NCBI GenBank assembly: GCA_934047225.1
Contig: OW203997.1
Coordinates: 3,520,417 to 3,584,416, forward strand
Direction: 5' to 3'
Source of the DNA: Ypsolopha sequella
Lineage: Eukaryota; Arthropoda; Insecta; Lepidoptera; Ypsolophidae
DNA length: 64,000 nt
This document shows positions 32,796 through 47,700 of the stretch, one piece after another (the first letter of the stretch is position 1; the number at the start of each line of letters is the position of its first letter). The position numbers and the translations under genes were made by a program. Below the pieces are notes generated by a model. The model was not told the DNA's origin. It made no database searches and saw only the letters and a list, made by a program, of their open reading frames with translations.

Positions 32796-35700
32796 CTGTA
32801 GACAATAAATATCATTCGTTAGTTAATAATACTATACTTTATTCCAGATAGAATTAGACAGAATTTGGTTTTTAGAAAGATTATATAATCTAATATAGAA
32901 AGACTACCACAGTATAAGGAAGTATACAGTAGTTTAACTGGGCGGTGTCCTTGAAATCAATACCTACGGCCGCTCGGTGCCTAAACACGCGCTAGGGCTG
33001 CCAACGTATTTGGTAATGCTATATTAAATTGTCGCATTATTTAATTTAAACAGCCATACAATGCACAACATATTCTATAATTTCGTGCCATAATTTACGA
33101 AAATGCGTGGGAGCGGCTTGCAGTGTCAACGCGGTAACGTGCGTACGTGACTGAGGTCCGCCGACAGCCCCCGAGATTTCGAAGCGCGTCGTTTCGGGCC
33201 GTTTCTATTCTTTCGTAGAAAGCTGCAACTTCAATTTGCGTATGACGTCACTTGAGAAATGGCTGTTTAGAAATGTGTCATTTGCTATCAAGATAATTTT
33301 ATAATGATTTGTTTCTGACTGGTTTGACAGATGGATGCCAGATGAGTAGACAGACAGAGACAGACCACTTTTCTTATAAGCCATCACACATCACAATCAG
33401 TATAAGGCCTAAAATTCTCAAGTGATGTCATAACGGACAATTCTTTAAAAAACCATAAAAAAATAATTATTAATTTATATACCAAAATAATGAAAGCTAT
33501 GCCCTGAAATGGCGTAAATTCTAAGAAAAAAAAACTTTGAAATCAGGCTATGGTAATTTCCATATATTATTAAATAATTATTAGCATGGTACGAAAAGGT
33601 TTCGAAAGACCTAGATGAAATCACTTTGACCAAGTCAAGGAAAAAAATGATGACGTGTCGTACCAAGAATTTGAATCAATGGCGCAATAAAGATAGTAGC
33701 AGTTACTGCACCGACAAGAGCGTGGCTCTTATGTTAGGAGTTAATACTGACAATTTGCGAATGAGCTCGTCTCCTACAGGAAGATTTTTATGAAAATAAA
33801 TTACGTTTAAAAAGCTAAAAACAATAGTAACATGATTTTTTTCGATATCTCAAAAAAATCAAAATAATGTTTACAGATGTCGTCTGATAAAATTGTTCAC
33901 CAAGACTGTCGAAACATCTCGGACCACACCCGCGATTTGCGTTTTAACAACATTGATTTTGTTTTTAGTTTCAGTTTTGAAACGTCTTGTTTACGCAGAA
34001 ATTGTTTTTCATGCCGCGTCGACATCATATTTATGTATGACGAATATTTTACTTAGCAAATTGTAATGAAGCTCTTGACCGCTTTATAGCTAACCTTCAC
34101 TCACCTTTTAGTCCTTTTGATGAGACATTGTCACGCGATTGTACTATTCCAAAAAGGCGAGTGTGCTAAACAACTATAGTCTTTATTGCGGGTATTGTAG
34201 CATTGCAAATTTCGTAGTTGCGGTTATCACAACTTGATGGTAAATTTCGGTTTACCCTCTTTTCTAGACATGAAGATAATCGCGTGTTTGCTGCAAGTCC
34301 GAGGAGTTTTTCTCGTTCATTTGCCAACCGGAGTTTATGCCGACAGCTCGTGTTGAGTTATTTTTTTACAATAATGGCGGATTTTGCCAACACGACTTCG
34401 TGATAGTTCTAAGGTTTGTTTTGAGTTTAAATTTGGGTTATTCATTTGTGTGGAATGGTTATATATTATTGTTTTTGTATTTCAGATAAATTTTACATAT
34501 GCGTATGGATTGATTTTGAAAAGGAATTTTTTCGTCGGGTTGGTGGGAGTTCTGACTATCGTCAGATCATGGTATGTATTTTGAGTCACCGGAATTTTGT
34601 TCTCATTGTTCCGTGTGGTAAAGGTTTTAATATTGTTTTTTCTCTTCTAATTCCAGGGTGTTTTTGTTTTCAAGATCTTCGTGTTTACAAGATCTTCTTG
34701 TTTCCGAGTTTACCAGTTTTCGTGATTTACCAGCTGGCAGAGGTATGATCGCCGCGTGGTGTACGCAGTAAGCAGTTCCTTTTGTCTGCGTGGACGTGGA
34801 TCGTTGACCTTGAAGGGGGCAGCGGACGGCGTGTCATTTCCGTGGAGTTTATTGGAAAAATTCAAGTAGGTGTTGGAATTTTTTTACTTTTATCCACACA
34901 CAATGAAGATACCTAGGACGGTATGTTTTCTGGACACTTAGTTATGTGTCCTATTAGTATTCAAGGGTAAATTCTTCTTCCTGTTTCACCGAATAACCCA
35001 AACTGTAAAATTTAATGTTCCGTAATATTTTTTTTTCCTGGTAGAACTGAATGGTGTACCAGACGATTTGGTTTAAAGAGTATGTACGACAAATATTATT
35101 GATTGTAGGATCTACGGCTCCCCTGAGTTAGATTTTATTTAGAAAATTATTTCCCTTGTTTGTTTACAAGTTTTGTTACTTTTAAAGTTTTTTTTGTTTA
35201 ATGTAATTTTCACAAGATTCCATGTAATCTAGTTACCTGTGGATAAGGCGGTAACAATTCCACCTAGTTATCACTTAAATGTTAATTTATGTCTTGGCAA
35301 TACTAATTCCAATGTAATATTACTACCAGATGTTAAGGCGGTACCTAACACAACTATTTAAAGGTATTTAAGGACTTAGTAATGTCTTGGCAGGAAATTT
35401 GCCAAATGAAGGTCTTGGCCAAAAACTTGTAACTAAGATAATTTTTTCCGTTAACACCTTTCCCTTAACTTGTGAAATTTGACTTTTTTTGTTTTGATAA
35501 AATTAAATAAACTTAATTGTAAAGTACCTCGAAGTTTTCTTCAGAACCTTTTAACAACTATTAGGTTACAATTAGGTCACTGTTTAGTTTTATCTTGTCC
35601 AGTTGCATGACCGGTGGAAAGACCGGGTACCCGCTGGTCGTGCCATCTGACAGTATGTAAGCGATTAGATGTACTCGGTATGACAGTACTGGTTTTGTAG

Positions 35701-38700
35701 TAGAATTTAATAGTTATATTTTGCGATATCACCGAGGATCCCTAATATAAGGTGAATTTCATTTGGATTCAACCAAATTTATATAGATTTAGTAAGTAAG
35801 ATTCATTAGTACATTTTTGAGACCTCCAATGGCTAAATTCCCAACCAGTCGGTCAGTATCAGCCAAATTTTGCTGGAAAGGTTATTGAAACTTGTTACAG
35901 GGGTCAATCAACTTTTTTAACCCATACTACTTTTTGAGACTTTACCAGTATTCCACCACAAAATTTACAATTTCGCTCTTTTCTTTCCGAAAATTGTTTT
36001 ATTCGCTAACTAGATCATATCGCAACATTTAGAAAAAAAAAAAGATTTCTCCGTAATTATTAACAAATTTCTCAGGGGGCGAGTTTGTCCCCGACCGTTA
36101 GACTTGCTTTTTTAAAAGAATAATTAGTGCCGGTAAAAAAGTTGATTGACCCACAGATCACTTCTGGGCTCTTCATTATGAACTCGGCTGTAACAAAGTC
36201 ACCTTACAAAAGTAGCGCCAGATCCGGGACACGAGGAGAGATAAGCGTGTGGTATAACAAATTGACCCCAAATTGTCCCTCATGAGACGGTACACCTCGA
36301 ACTGATAGTCCCCGGCGGCATCAAACAGACCGTCGTCAGTCGCCAAGTCGTTGTAGAGCGCGGCGCTAGAGTCGGGACACACATGGGGAGAGATAACCAA
36401 GTAGTATAACAAACTGACCCCAACTTGTCCCTCATGAGACGGTACACCTCAAACTGATAGTCCCCGGCGGCATCAAACAGACCGTCGTCAGTCGCCAAGT
36501 CGTTGTAGAGCGCGGCGCTAGAGCCGGGACACACAGGGGGAGAGATAACCAAGTAGTATAACAAACTAACCCCAACTTGTCCCTCATGAGACGGTACACC
36601 TCAAACTGATAGTCCCCGGCGGCATCAAACAGACCGTCGTCAGTCGCCAAGTCGTTGTAGAGCGCGGCGCTAGAGTCGGGACACACAGGGGGAGAGATAA
36701 CCAAGTAGTATAACAAACTGACCCCAACTTGTCCCTCATGAGACGGTACACCTCAAACTGATAGTCCCCGGCGGCATCAAACAGACCGTCGTCAGTCGCC
36801 AAGTCGTTGTAGAGCGCGGCGCTAGAGCCGGGACACAGGGGGAGAGATAAGCGGGACAGCGAGTAGTCTATGATGGTGGCTGCGACGCCTCGGCGCAGAA
36901 CTCGGTGCGAGCGGCCGCGCAGCACGAACGTTGCGTACTGGAAGTAGAGATGTTATGTTCAGTTACGCGATCTATCTATCGAAAAATACGACAGGTAAAA
37001 CTAGGCAAAATAGCAATTTTATCACTGGTTGTAGGAGACAGTGGCGTGCACAGAACTTTTTTCCGGAAAAGCAATCAAAAGGTCTTGATTGACAATAAAA
37101 AAATATGAAAAAATTTAATTAACACTTTGAAAAAAAGAAGTTTGTATGACGCCACGTAGAGTGGACATTTCATAAAAATTTTTTTTTTTCAAAGTATTAT
37201 TTCAATTTTTTTATATTTTTTTTATTGTCAATCTTGACCTTTAGATTGCTTTTCCGGAACAAAGTTCTGTGCACGCCACTGGTAGGAGACACAGCTGAAA
37301 TAGGGATCAGACGAATAATTCAACAAAGGATATCAGGAGATGTCCCTCATTTCTCTAATTATTCGTGTTCAGATGTCTCCATATTTCTTCACACTCATTT
37401 CACTAACATAAACACAAACCTATGATAAATGAAAATTGAGGCACATGTGCTCATATTTCTCAGGCACACTAATAGTAGTTGACGGTGAATGTACACTAAT
37501 AGTACACATGCAAAAATAGGGCATCCTGTAACCACGGAAAACACATCAAATTTCTGGAAACGCATCAATACTATTTTACACCAGAAGCGTTCGAAAGCGC
37601 CACACCCTATCTCCTGATATACAGTGTGTCCCTCGTACAAGTGCACATCCGAAAGTGGGTGAAACTAGATCTAAATATATCGACAAAAACAAAGAAAAAA
37701 AATTGTCTGTTTTTTTTTAAATCTTGGTAAAATACTCCACCTGGGTATCGTATGGGACGCGAGCGCAGTGCCTTTAGTTAACCGCTCGTAGAAAATATTG
37801 TATTTATGATAGAACGTTGTATTTTTTATTGTTAGAAAGATAATGGAATAGGCAATGATAAATAGGAATAAAAGTATAGTGAAACGGGGACATTATCATG
37901 AAAAAATTTACTATTACTGAAAAAAAGACGGAAAAATCAAAGAAATAATCTTTTAGGATATTATTTTTATGGTAATGGTAGTTGATTATGTTTTGTTTTT
38001 GATTTGGTATGCAACGTTTATTCTTAAGGATTATAGCAGTTTTATTTCATTGCATTACTCGCGATAGATCAAAAGTTATGACATATTTTATACATAGTCT
38101 CCATGGTAGGAAAAAAAACATTTTTTTGTCGATAAAATAAGGTCTATTTTCACCTCTTTTCGGATGTGCACTTGTACGAGGGACACACTGTATGTGATTG
38201 CAAACATAAACCGCCCCCGATATCAAATCGGGTGTAAGTATTTTTTATATAAACTATATTTTTATGGAATTAATGTAATGAATGAATTAAATAATATGTT
38301 GTCACTTCGTGATCGAACATTTTAACAATGAAAGAAAATTTAAAAACACTTGTACTATGTTCCACTAATATATTTAAGCACTCTCAATGGAGAGAGCTGC
38401 ACAGACAAGAGCCAAGCTTCAATGTAAGTTTTACATTGAAGCTTGGCTCTTGTCTGTGCAGCTCTCTCCATTGAGTTCTGTTCATTACAAACTCCTTCAG
38501 TTCTTGGTATGACACGACTCTTAAGCCTTTTCTTTTAATTGGTCTACATAGCTCTTCCTTGGCCTTCCTCTTCCTCTCTTTCCTTCTATTCTTCCCTGTA
38601 CTGTTTGTTATAAAATTGTCGTCTTAGTACGTGTCCGAACATCTTTCCTCTCCTATTCTCTATTGTTTTTATAATCCTTCTCTCTTCTGTTACAACTGGC

Positions 38701-41700
38701 AAGTACCAAGTTGAAATACCAAAGGCAAGGCCTAAAGTTTAAATTCATCAGTTTTGATTGAATGCGGAGTGGTTTTCTCCAAAGCTCTCTCCATTTCTTA
38801 CCTTCTTTTCCGTGGGTAGTATGAGCACGTTGCCCCAGTGAAGGTCACGATGCTCAAACTGGAATGCTTCTTCACCGACTGCGAGACAGAAAGCCACCTG
38901 GAATGCACCAAAAAGTCATTAGTTGTTTGTGTGTAGCACAGATAATTCAATTCAATTCAATTCCTTTATTTATGTCAGGCTCTAGGCCAATATAATATTA
39001 ACAAATTACGAACTAGTAATAATAAAAATGGTAAAACTAAAATTAAGATAAGAAACATAAAATCTATACTCCGAAATTTTGCAATTCAAATTTAATTTTT
39101 TTCACAGAATTTACGTCATTTTAGGACATGGTTTTCATTATTTTGGTATATAAACTAACCATTATTTTTTCATGATTTTTTAAAGAATTGTCCGATATGA
39201 AGTCACTTAAGACATTTTAGACATTACACTGAATGTAATGTATAATTGCTTATAAAAAGAGTGGTCTCTCTCTGTCTGTCTACTCATCTGTCATCCAGCT
39301 GTCAAATTAGTCGGAAGCAAATTATTATAAATTTATCTTGATAGCAAAGGACACATTTCTAAACAACCATTTTTCAAGTGACGTCATACGAAGGCAAATG
39401 GAAGTTGCAGCTTTTCGAAAACAGTTCGAAAATACGGCTTTTAAACCTAAATCTCGAAATGGTTTTCGAATTAACCCACCTTAACATATTTTAATCTATA
39501 CCTATTGAGATGGCAATTTTACAGAGGCCGCTATTTTGGTTTAAATAAATTGATAAGCAATACTAAGAGGGTAGTAGGTTAAAAGGGCATCGCTCATACA
39601 AATGCAATTTCAAAATCATTCAAATGCAGTTGATAATGCATTAATACATATAACCACAGATATGAGGCGATAAGCAAGAGATGCGAGATGAATGCAGAAT
39701 CCAATGTCAATGGAGATGTGATTTCATGTGATGTGTTGTCAGTGGCTACAGGTTGATGTGCTGTCCTCTTTTTGCATTAGTGTATAAAGGAGGGTTGGCT
39801 CCTTGCACTTATGTACCTACAGTAGAGCCACTGAGTGATGGCACTTATTACAGCTGCATTTAGTGATGAGGTACATTTCAAATTTCGGTCAAAAATAAAA
39901 AAAAAGTGTGAGTTTACTCAACATTAGACACGTCATTCAACATAATTATACAAAAGGAAAATGTGCCAAAACCAGTGGCGTAGCTATCGGAGGGCTATGC
40001 GGTGTAGTGCCCCGGGCCCCCCAAGAGATGTTTAAATATCTAAATCGAAAAAATTATTTTACTATCATTTATTTTCGTTTAGTTTAACTTCGTCATTGTT
40101 TTGTTTTTAATTAAATATTATTGCGTAACTTGGCGACCTCAAACATGAACTATAAAAAATGAGAAACTTTTTTAAAAAATTTCTTTGTTTCTATACGAAT
40201 TCTATTGCACAATTAAGCAACATTCAAATCGAAAAATAATAACCGAAACAAATAGTACATCACTATCAACAATGAAGTATTACATTTTTTAATTCACACT
40301 TGCTTCTAAATAATAACGATACTTTGTAGGCATTTAAACGTCATAGGCGCCATCACTCAGTGGCTCTACTTTATATGTTAGTGAATGTTGAGTACGGCAA
40401 GATAATCATCAAAGTAGAGTGAATGCAGTGAAAATGCGTTCCAAGTATGTGTGGTTTAACATTGAATGACAGAGTGAAAAATATACGGAATCGTTGCAGC
40501 CTGGAAGAAGATGTAGTGACTAGAATAGAAAAAGCAATGCTACGGTGGTTTGGACATGTAGAGAGGATGAATGACAGTAGAGTGTCGAAAGAAATTTATG
40601 GTGCGTAAGTCGAAGGTAGAACTCAACCAGGCCGCCCTAGAAGGACGTATGCTGACCAAATTGGCGACATACTGAAGAAGGGCAATGTCAAAAGTACCCG
40701 GAATAGAAGAGCTTGTATGACTAGATTTATGGATGTGGAAGAGTCTGGATCGTAGCTGATGGGAATATGTTGTCTCTGCCTACCCCTCTGGGAGAAAGGC
40801 GTGAGTATGTGTACTGTGCGTGAGAAATATGAGTATGTGTGCCGTACTTGCAGTTTTTGTGTTTATGTCGGTGTAATAAGTGGGAGGAAACGTGGAGACA
40901 TCTACACACGAACAACTAAGACTAATAAGGCAATGATCTCCTGTTATCTGTGCGTAACAATCAAGAATCATGAAAACTATTTGTATGCCAAACCGGCAGT
41001 GTTGCCATATACAGAGTGACTTTTAATGTAACCCCGATAATTTGATAGATTGCAGAAGACTATAAACTGGGGCTCTACCGCGTAATTCTCATTTGTATCA
41101 ACTTCAAGCAAATGCATGCGAAATTCAACGCGTGCAAAAGAGATAGCATGTTAGGCGGGCGTCGTCGCACGCACGTCAAATTTCAATCTCAAGTTGATGT
41201 TGATGTAAATGAGAATTACGCGGTAGACCCACTGGTTCAACATGCAAAATTACTTTTATTAAATAAAAAAAAAGTCAAGAACCACTTAAAGATTTCCGTA
41301 AAATCCAAAGAAATCATGGTCACATGAAGAGAAAAGACAATTAGATCACGCGAAGTTATTTTTATTGTTGATCTCACTATTTTGAATTTGTTTCGTATGG
41401 GAATGGCTAAGATAAACACAATTTATATTTCCAAGTTACGTTTCTTAACAATTTTATTTCTAATTTTTATTGTTTTTACATTTATAATGTGTTCTACTAA
41501 CATTTCTTAATAATCTCTAAAATTATCGGGGTTTGGTTAAAAGTCATACAGATTATTTTCAAGAAACAATACAGATTTCGTTTTACCAAATGAAGGGTAC
41601 AAGGCTAGAACGATGAAAGTCCAAAAAAGTTTATTTTTATTTTATTGTTGACTTTGGTAGTACTTACGAATCCCAATCATTTCGTCCGAGTATCATGCAC

Positions 41701-44700
41701 TAGAACGCTGTCAGTCAAGAGATATATCAAAAAGAAATATTCCTTTCCACAGCAACAACGCTGAGAGTCACTGCGATAACACTGTGAAATGTGTGTGAGC
41801 AGTTAAAACGCCGAATGTCCGATTGGGAACACTGCATGTGTCAATGTCAAATTTCACAAAATTTTATTTGTCATTCATTGCCGGAGAATTTACGCATACT
41901 CTCAAAATTTCGTGGAAAATAAGTAGATCTATTATGACAATGAAAATGGTAGTTTCGACTGCAAAAATGCGGAATGTTTTGGACATTGATCATTATTGTA
42001 TTGTAAATTTTACACTTTGACATTTGCATCTATTTTTTTGTAATGATAAAACAACATTTCCGATCTTTTTTACATTTTATTACTATCCTTATATAATGAA
42101 CTGTCATAAATTAATAACAAAACTAAATGAGCTGTTGCATGTTCAATAGTATAAGAAGTTTAAACTTTAAACTTGATTATCTCGAAATGTTAAAAATAGG
42201 ACATTCATCATTCTAGCCTTGTACCCTTCAAATGTCATACAAACTCTTTTGATATACAATTTTTCTCACCTCATTATTTAGTGTGATTTAATATGTAATA
42301 CAGATTTTTCTACAAAACTTCTTATACAAAAATAAGTTTTATACGGATTTTAATTCCACAACGTCTGGCAACACTGCAAACCGGAAACAATGCGGAAGTT
42401 TCACAGAAAACGCCGTGGTCTAAACAATGGAAGCCATGTAGGAGGCATCTCAATACAATGAGAATTTAAATATTTCAATTGCTTTAATTCGCATTCAAAA
42501 CTGTTTACAATGTACAACTAATAGAGAGGGAAAATTGATACTTTAAGGGCGCTACTACAAAATTTTGAATTTTTCTACTTTTCGGCGCGTTTTCGGTATA
42601 GTTTCCGACAAATACATACAATCTTTGTGTACCTACAAATACTTTAAACCTTCAACTTTAGGGCTGGAGTATCCTTATTTAGAAAAACATTGTTTTTTAT
42701 ACAGTAAATTTAATGACATCAAATTTCCCTATCATCCACCCGCAAAAACAGCAAAAACAGAGTGAGTATCGGTACAAATATCTGAAAAACTGGAGGACTT
42801 TGATCAAAAACAAAAATAACCTGTAAAGAAAATATAAGAAATTTTATGTGTAGCGTGAAAGAAAATTTAAATTGTTTAAACAAACGTTGAAAAAAATAAA
42901 TCAAAGACACTTCATTAAGTTTGCTGTATATCGAGAATCTTATCTTGTATCAAATAAGGTTTAGCTTACTTTGTATTTTTCTCAGATCAGTTGTCAACTT
43001 ACGATAGTCGACCACTTATAGCGGTAATTTCGTCACTTTGTAACAGCGTCTTTAATAACATTGTACAACATCTACTTTTCAAACAGAAAAAAAAAAACAC
43101 ACACAAAAACAATAAAAAAAAAATGTTACACAGAAAAAACATCGAAAGCAGCATTTTAGCCCCCACAGAGGATGAGTGAAAATCTAGTCATGAGGGTGAC
43201 ATGCACTAGAGATGCACCCATCTTCCGAGGGAACTACACACGACATGCAACTGAAGGCTGAAAAAAAAAAACAAAGACAAACAAAAAACACAATAAAAAA
43301 AAGAATCGGCGGTGTGATCTATTATGGATACGGCCGCTTATAGCGGGTGTAAATAATAATTTAACAAAACTTTATTCAACATAACAGTGCAAATGAAAAA
43401 TACGAAATTCACATCAAGGCTAAACGTCAGTCGCTTAGTGCAAAGTACATAACTTAACTTTGTATTTCTCGTTTAGAAGTTCTAAATTGAAAAGATTTTG
43501 GAATGTGGCAGTTAAGGCGATACAAAAAAAAAGGAGTTTTTTCGAATCCATTTACTCCACTATAACGTCATCTACGCATTTCATTTTAGGGTAAATGTTT
43601 ATTGAGTATTTGATTAAGATTCTCACTGAAGGAAAACGCGATTGGATGAAATTTTCTCGATTGAATTTGATTCCGAAAAGACCTCTAAATTGTTTTATTC
43701 TTTCCTGTAATTCTGAAATCCTAACTAATTTCATTGTGAAATTGCATTCAAAATGTGAATATTGTGTATTTGTAAAGTCTCCTTGAAAATCTTTTTGACA
43801 AAACTGCTTAGTACATTTTATATTAATAAAAAACCGACTTTTTCACGAATCCGTCCCACTAGCACTGAGGGTTTTTTCGCATATGGAGTTACAGGGTCGC
43901 TAAAACTTTTTCGTAGCGCCTTAACGCCAATAGTTCAGTATTAGTGGGGTTTATTAAGATTTAAGCATGAGTTTGAAATTTAATGCACAATTGGTCACGA
44001 TCCAAAGAAACATAAAACAGCATTTTAAGTTGGTTTTGAGAAGATCATGACTAATTGTGTATACAATTTCAAACTCTTGCTTTATAAACCTCACTAATAC
44101 TGAACTATTGGCGTCAATTGCCAATTGACCATTTTGGCTTTTAAGTTTTTCATTTCTTAACAAGAAAAACAAAGTTAAGTTATGCACTTTGTGCTAAGCG
44201 ACTGACGTCTAACCTTAAGTATTTATTTAAAATCTTCAAGAAAAAGATGAATAAAATATTTCAAGGAAAAGTAGAATAAAATATTTGCCCCGGTAAGTTT
44301 CTTTGGAAAAAATGTCCAGTACGATCAGTGGACTACGTGGTTACCTTTCTATTTACATCTGATATAAAGTACGATACTGCTCGCATATATGAAATTTAGA
44401 TTGACCACAAAACTAATTACAGCATAGACAAATTACAATAAATAAAGTATCTCTCTCACGGAGATATAAAACCGTCACGTGATAATTATATGATTATCAC
44501 TCGTCCATTGGACTTGATATTAGGTGACATTATGAGTGCAGCGATCTTTATTGTCTCGGTGTCTGAAATAGTCTGAATGATAAGAATATTTGCGACTCCG
44601 GATAAAAATGAACGAATAACGTGTGCGGATAAAGAGTAGAATTTGCAAAGGCCGCCATTCTTTTAAATCGTTCGATAAGGGAAGTAAAAATTATTATTTT

Positions 44701-47700
44701 GGAGCTACCGCGTAATTCTCATTTGTATCAACTTCAAGCAAATGCATGCGAAATTCAACGCGTGCAAAAGAGATGGCATGTTAGGCGGGCATCGTCGCAC
44801 GCATGGTAAATGTCAATCTCAAGTTGATGTTGATGAAAATGAGAATTACGCGGTAGACCCACTGTTCAAAAGGGGTAATTTAACTCTGTCTCTAGTATCA
44901 ATTTGACTGTACCAGTCAAAGGCTTATAAAAAAAAAACAAGTTGATCTCTTAACCGCGTTTTTGAAACGAACGTTTGAAAACAAAAAAAAAGAGGGTGGA
45001 AAACATATTTTTTTTGACAAAAGTATAAATCTTAATACATTGTTTATAGGTGGAATCCCTAGATAGAAGATCGATAAATCAAATATATTTTCTTCAATAT
45101 GAGGAGAGACCTAGTTTCTTCCAATGAACCCTTGAAAACCTGGTGTTGTTGATGTTCTAGCGTCAGGTGTCCCGTTTATTGACAACCGGTCAGACGGCGA
45201 AACTTATAACACCATTTGGAAATTGGTAAATAAAATTAGTTAAAATTTTATTTGGGGCAATTATTGGAGATATTAGCAAAATACTGAGTTTTCATTGATT
45301 TCGTTTAATGGTTGTCTGCGAGCAATAGGACCTTTGCCACACAAAAAAAATCATTCATTCAAATCACCCACTGACCGACCGAACATCTAAAGGCCATTCA
45401 AAAATTAACCCGTCTCTGTTACTTGTACATAAATATTTTTTCAATGCAAGTGCTCGTAAAGGCCCACTTTTTATGCATCAAAACCGAACAGAAAGTCGAT
45501 TATTTTGCCCTAGGGCTTTATTATTATTATTTTTTTATTTATTTACAATGGTTTGCTAACCTGCAGCCTTTTCTGTGTACCATAAATGTTATACTTTTTT
45601 TTTCCACTGTTTAACGGCTCTGGATACAATCCTTTTGAGCCAATTATAATTTATAGTTCACAAGATTATATTTGTTTTATTTCCTCACACTATGCATTGA
45701 AAAATGTCGTATGATACACGGGTGTTAGAGCAATAAATTACTCGGTTACGTTTGAAACACTCGCTACGCTCGTGTTTTAAATCGTCCTCGTAGTTTATTC
45801 CTTTTCACCCTTGTAGCATAAACTACTATTAAAGCCTACAAAATTTAAAGGTTTCTGCGCTAAAGATATAAATTTTACAATAAGATATAACAACACGAGG
45901 CCGTTCAACAAACTCACAGTAATAATCATAGTGTGACTTGACTTGACACATATACCAGGGTTAGTTATTTAATTTCTTTCTTTGACAAAATGTCATTGTT
46001 AGTTTATTTTTTTTCACTGACCTCTAGTAATACAAGTACGCTAGACATGTGCCTAGACACGTAGGGCCATTTTAATACAAAATAACAGTTCTTTTTTGTG
46101 CAAATATCAAAGTGCCCCAGCGTGCCGGAAACTAAAATTGACACTTGTTGTGATAGATAACGTCACTCGTCAGTCTCATATTTATCATCAGTTCCAAGTA
46201 CGCTCACGTCACTTACTCCAGCGATCAACGCCAAAATGGCGATAATAAAATTGCTTCATTATCTATATAATAATGAACTTTATTTTCAAAAGTAAGAATA
46301 CCACGTAAACATTTTTTCGGACAACAATAAATTAGGTCGTCAATACTAGTGGCCAGTGTTTTGTTTGTTTAATTATTTCGTTTTCCTTAGTGACTATATT
46401 AATTTTCTTTTTTTTAAATCGATTAGCTTGTACATTACGCTTTCTTTTGTAGTTTTTAGTTTTTATTATCCAGTTCAATTTATTATTTTTTCTTTTTTGT
46501 TTTAGTTATTTTAGTATATTTAAGTAAAGATTATATAATGTAAACCTGTTATTGACCTATGTTTAGTTAATGTTTTTCTGTGTTATTGTTGTAAATTGTG
46601 CTGTGGGGTTTGTAAAATAAATAAATAAATATTTTGACAGGTGACTTTTTTATTAGTGCAAACATACTCTACGGGGCAAAGGTATCAATTACTTACGAGC
46701 CAACCATTTGGACTCGCGTCCTTTTAGAATGAACAGGTTTTCAAACAGTAAAAAAAGACATGAAATACTGAACCAAAATCAAAAAGGTTTTTTGTAATTA
46801 TTTTCAATTTAACTACAGGGCTTATTCCATTTAACTCAGTTTTAGATAAATGAATCCATTTCCATGGCAACGAAAATGAAGGGTCATCAATTGCGTATTT
46901 CCTTTTACGGGCTTATCTGTATCACTAATTACTAACATTTCAACTAAAAAAATGTTTCGCGAGCTTTTGTTTCTAATTTCAAAACATATAAAATACACAC
47001 GGCATTGCATCCCTGAGAGGGGAAGCTTTTCTGAGGGTAGATTGATAATCTTAATAGAACACCCAACAGTTGTGCAGTCAAGATCACATCAAGCTATACA
47101 CATTGGACTTTGTACCTACCTATGTATCTTGTATCGTTCACTATAGGCGCTAACGATGTACTGCAATAGCTTGTTTCGTCTTGGCTGTACTCCTACAGGT
47201 ATTTTCACAGACGATTCACACGTCTCAACTATCAACATGATAGGTGAGACTTATCGTCGCACTTCGGGCACAACTACACGCTTTAAGGCGATATGTAAAA
47301 GTTTTAGCGTCCCTGTTACTCCATATGCGAAAAAACCCTCAGTGCGAGAGGGACGGATTTGTGGAAAAGTAGCAAAAAGTCGGTTTTTTATTAATATAAA
47401 ATGTACTAAAGTTGCTATTAAAATTTCGTTTAACCAGGTCTTAGATACCGTTAAAATCCATCTAATAAAATATAATTGCAGTCCATATGTCACTCTTAAT
47501 TGTCAAACCAGGAGAATTGGTGTCGAAAAAGACCTAATTTCAATAAATATGTCTATCGAGCCGAATTTCTCCAAACGCGTTTCTGTTTTAACAGATCCCT
47601 AGAAAGATTCCAAAAATAATATACTGTTTTATCAAAATAATATATTATTTACCGAAGTAGATTTACCGATGTCGATTTTTTTTCCGTAGCGCCTTAAAAG

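Noticed and set aside
36176..36925. Four overlapping minus-strand ORFs of 78-113 codons as separate genes
   Set aside because: They are frame read-throughs of the 152-bp array over one haspin exon; only the exon 36729-36937 is supported by splice phase.
47156..47602. 148-codon plus-strand frame
   Set aside because: It spans SINE and TTAA-element sequence; the sister copies of the TTAA element break the frame, so it is not under selection.
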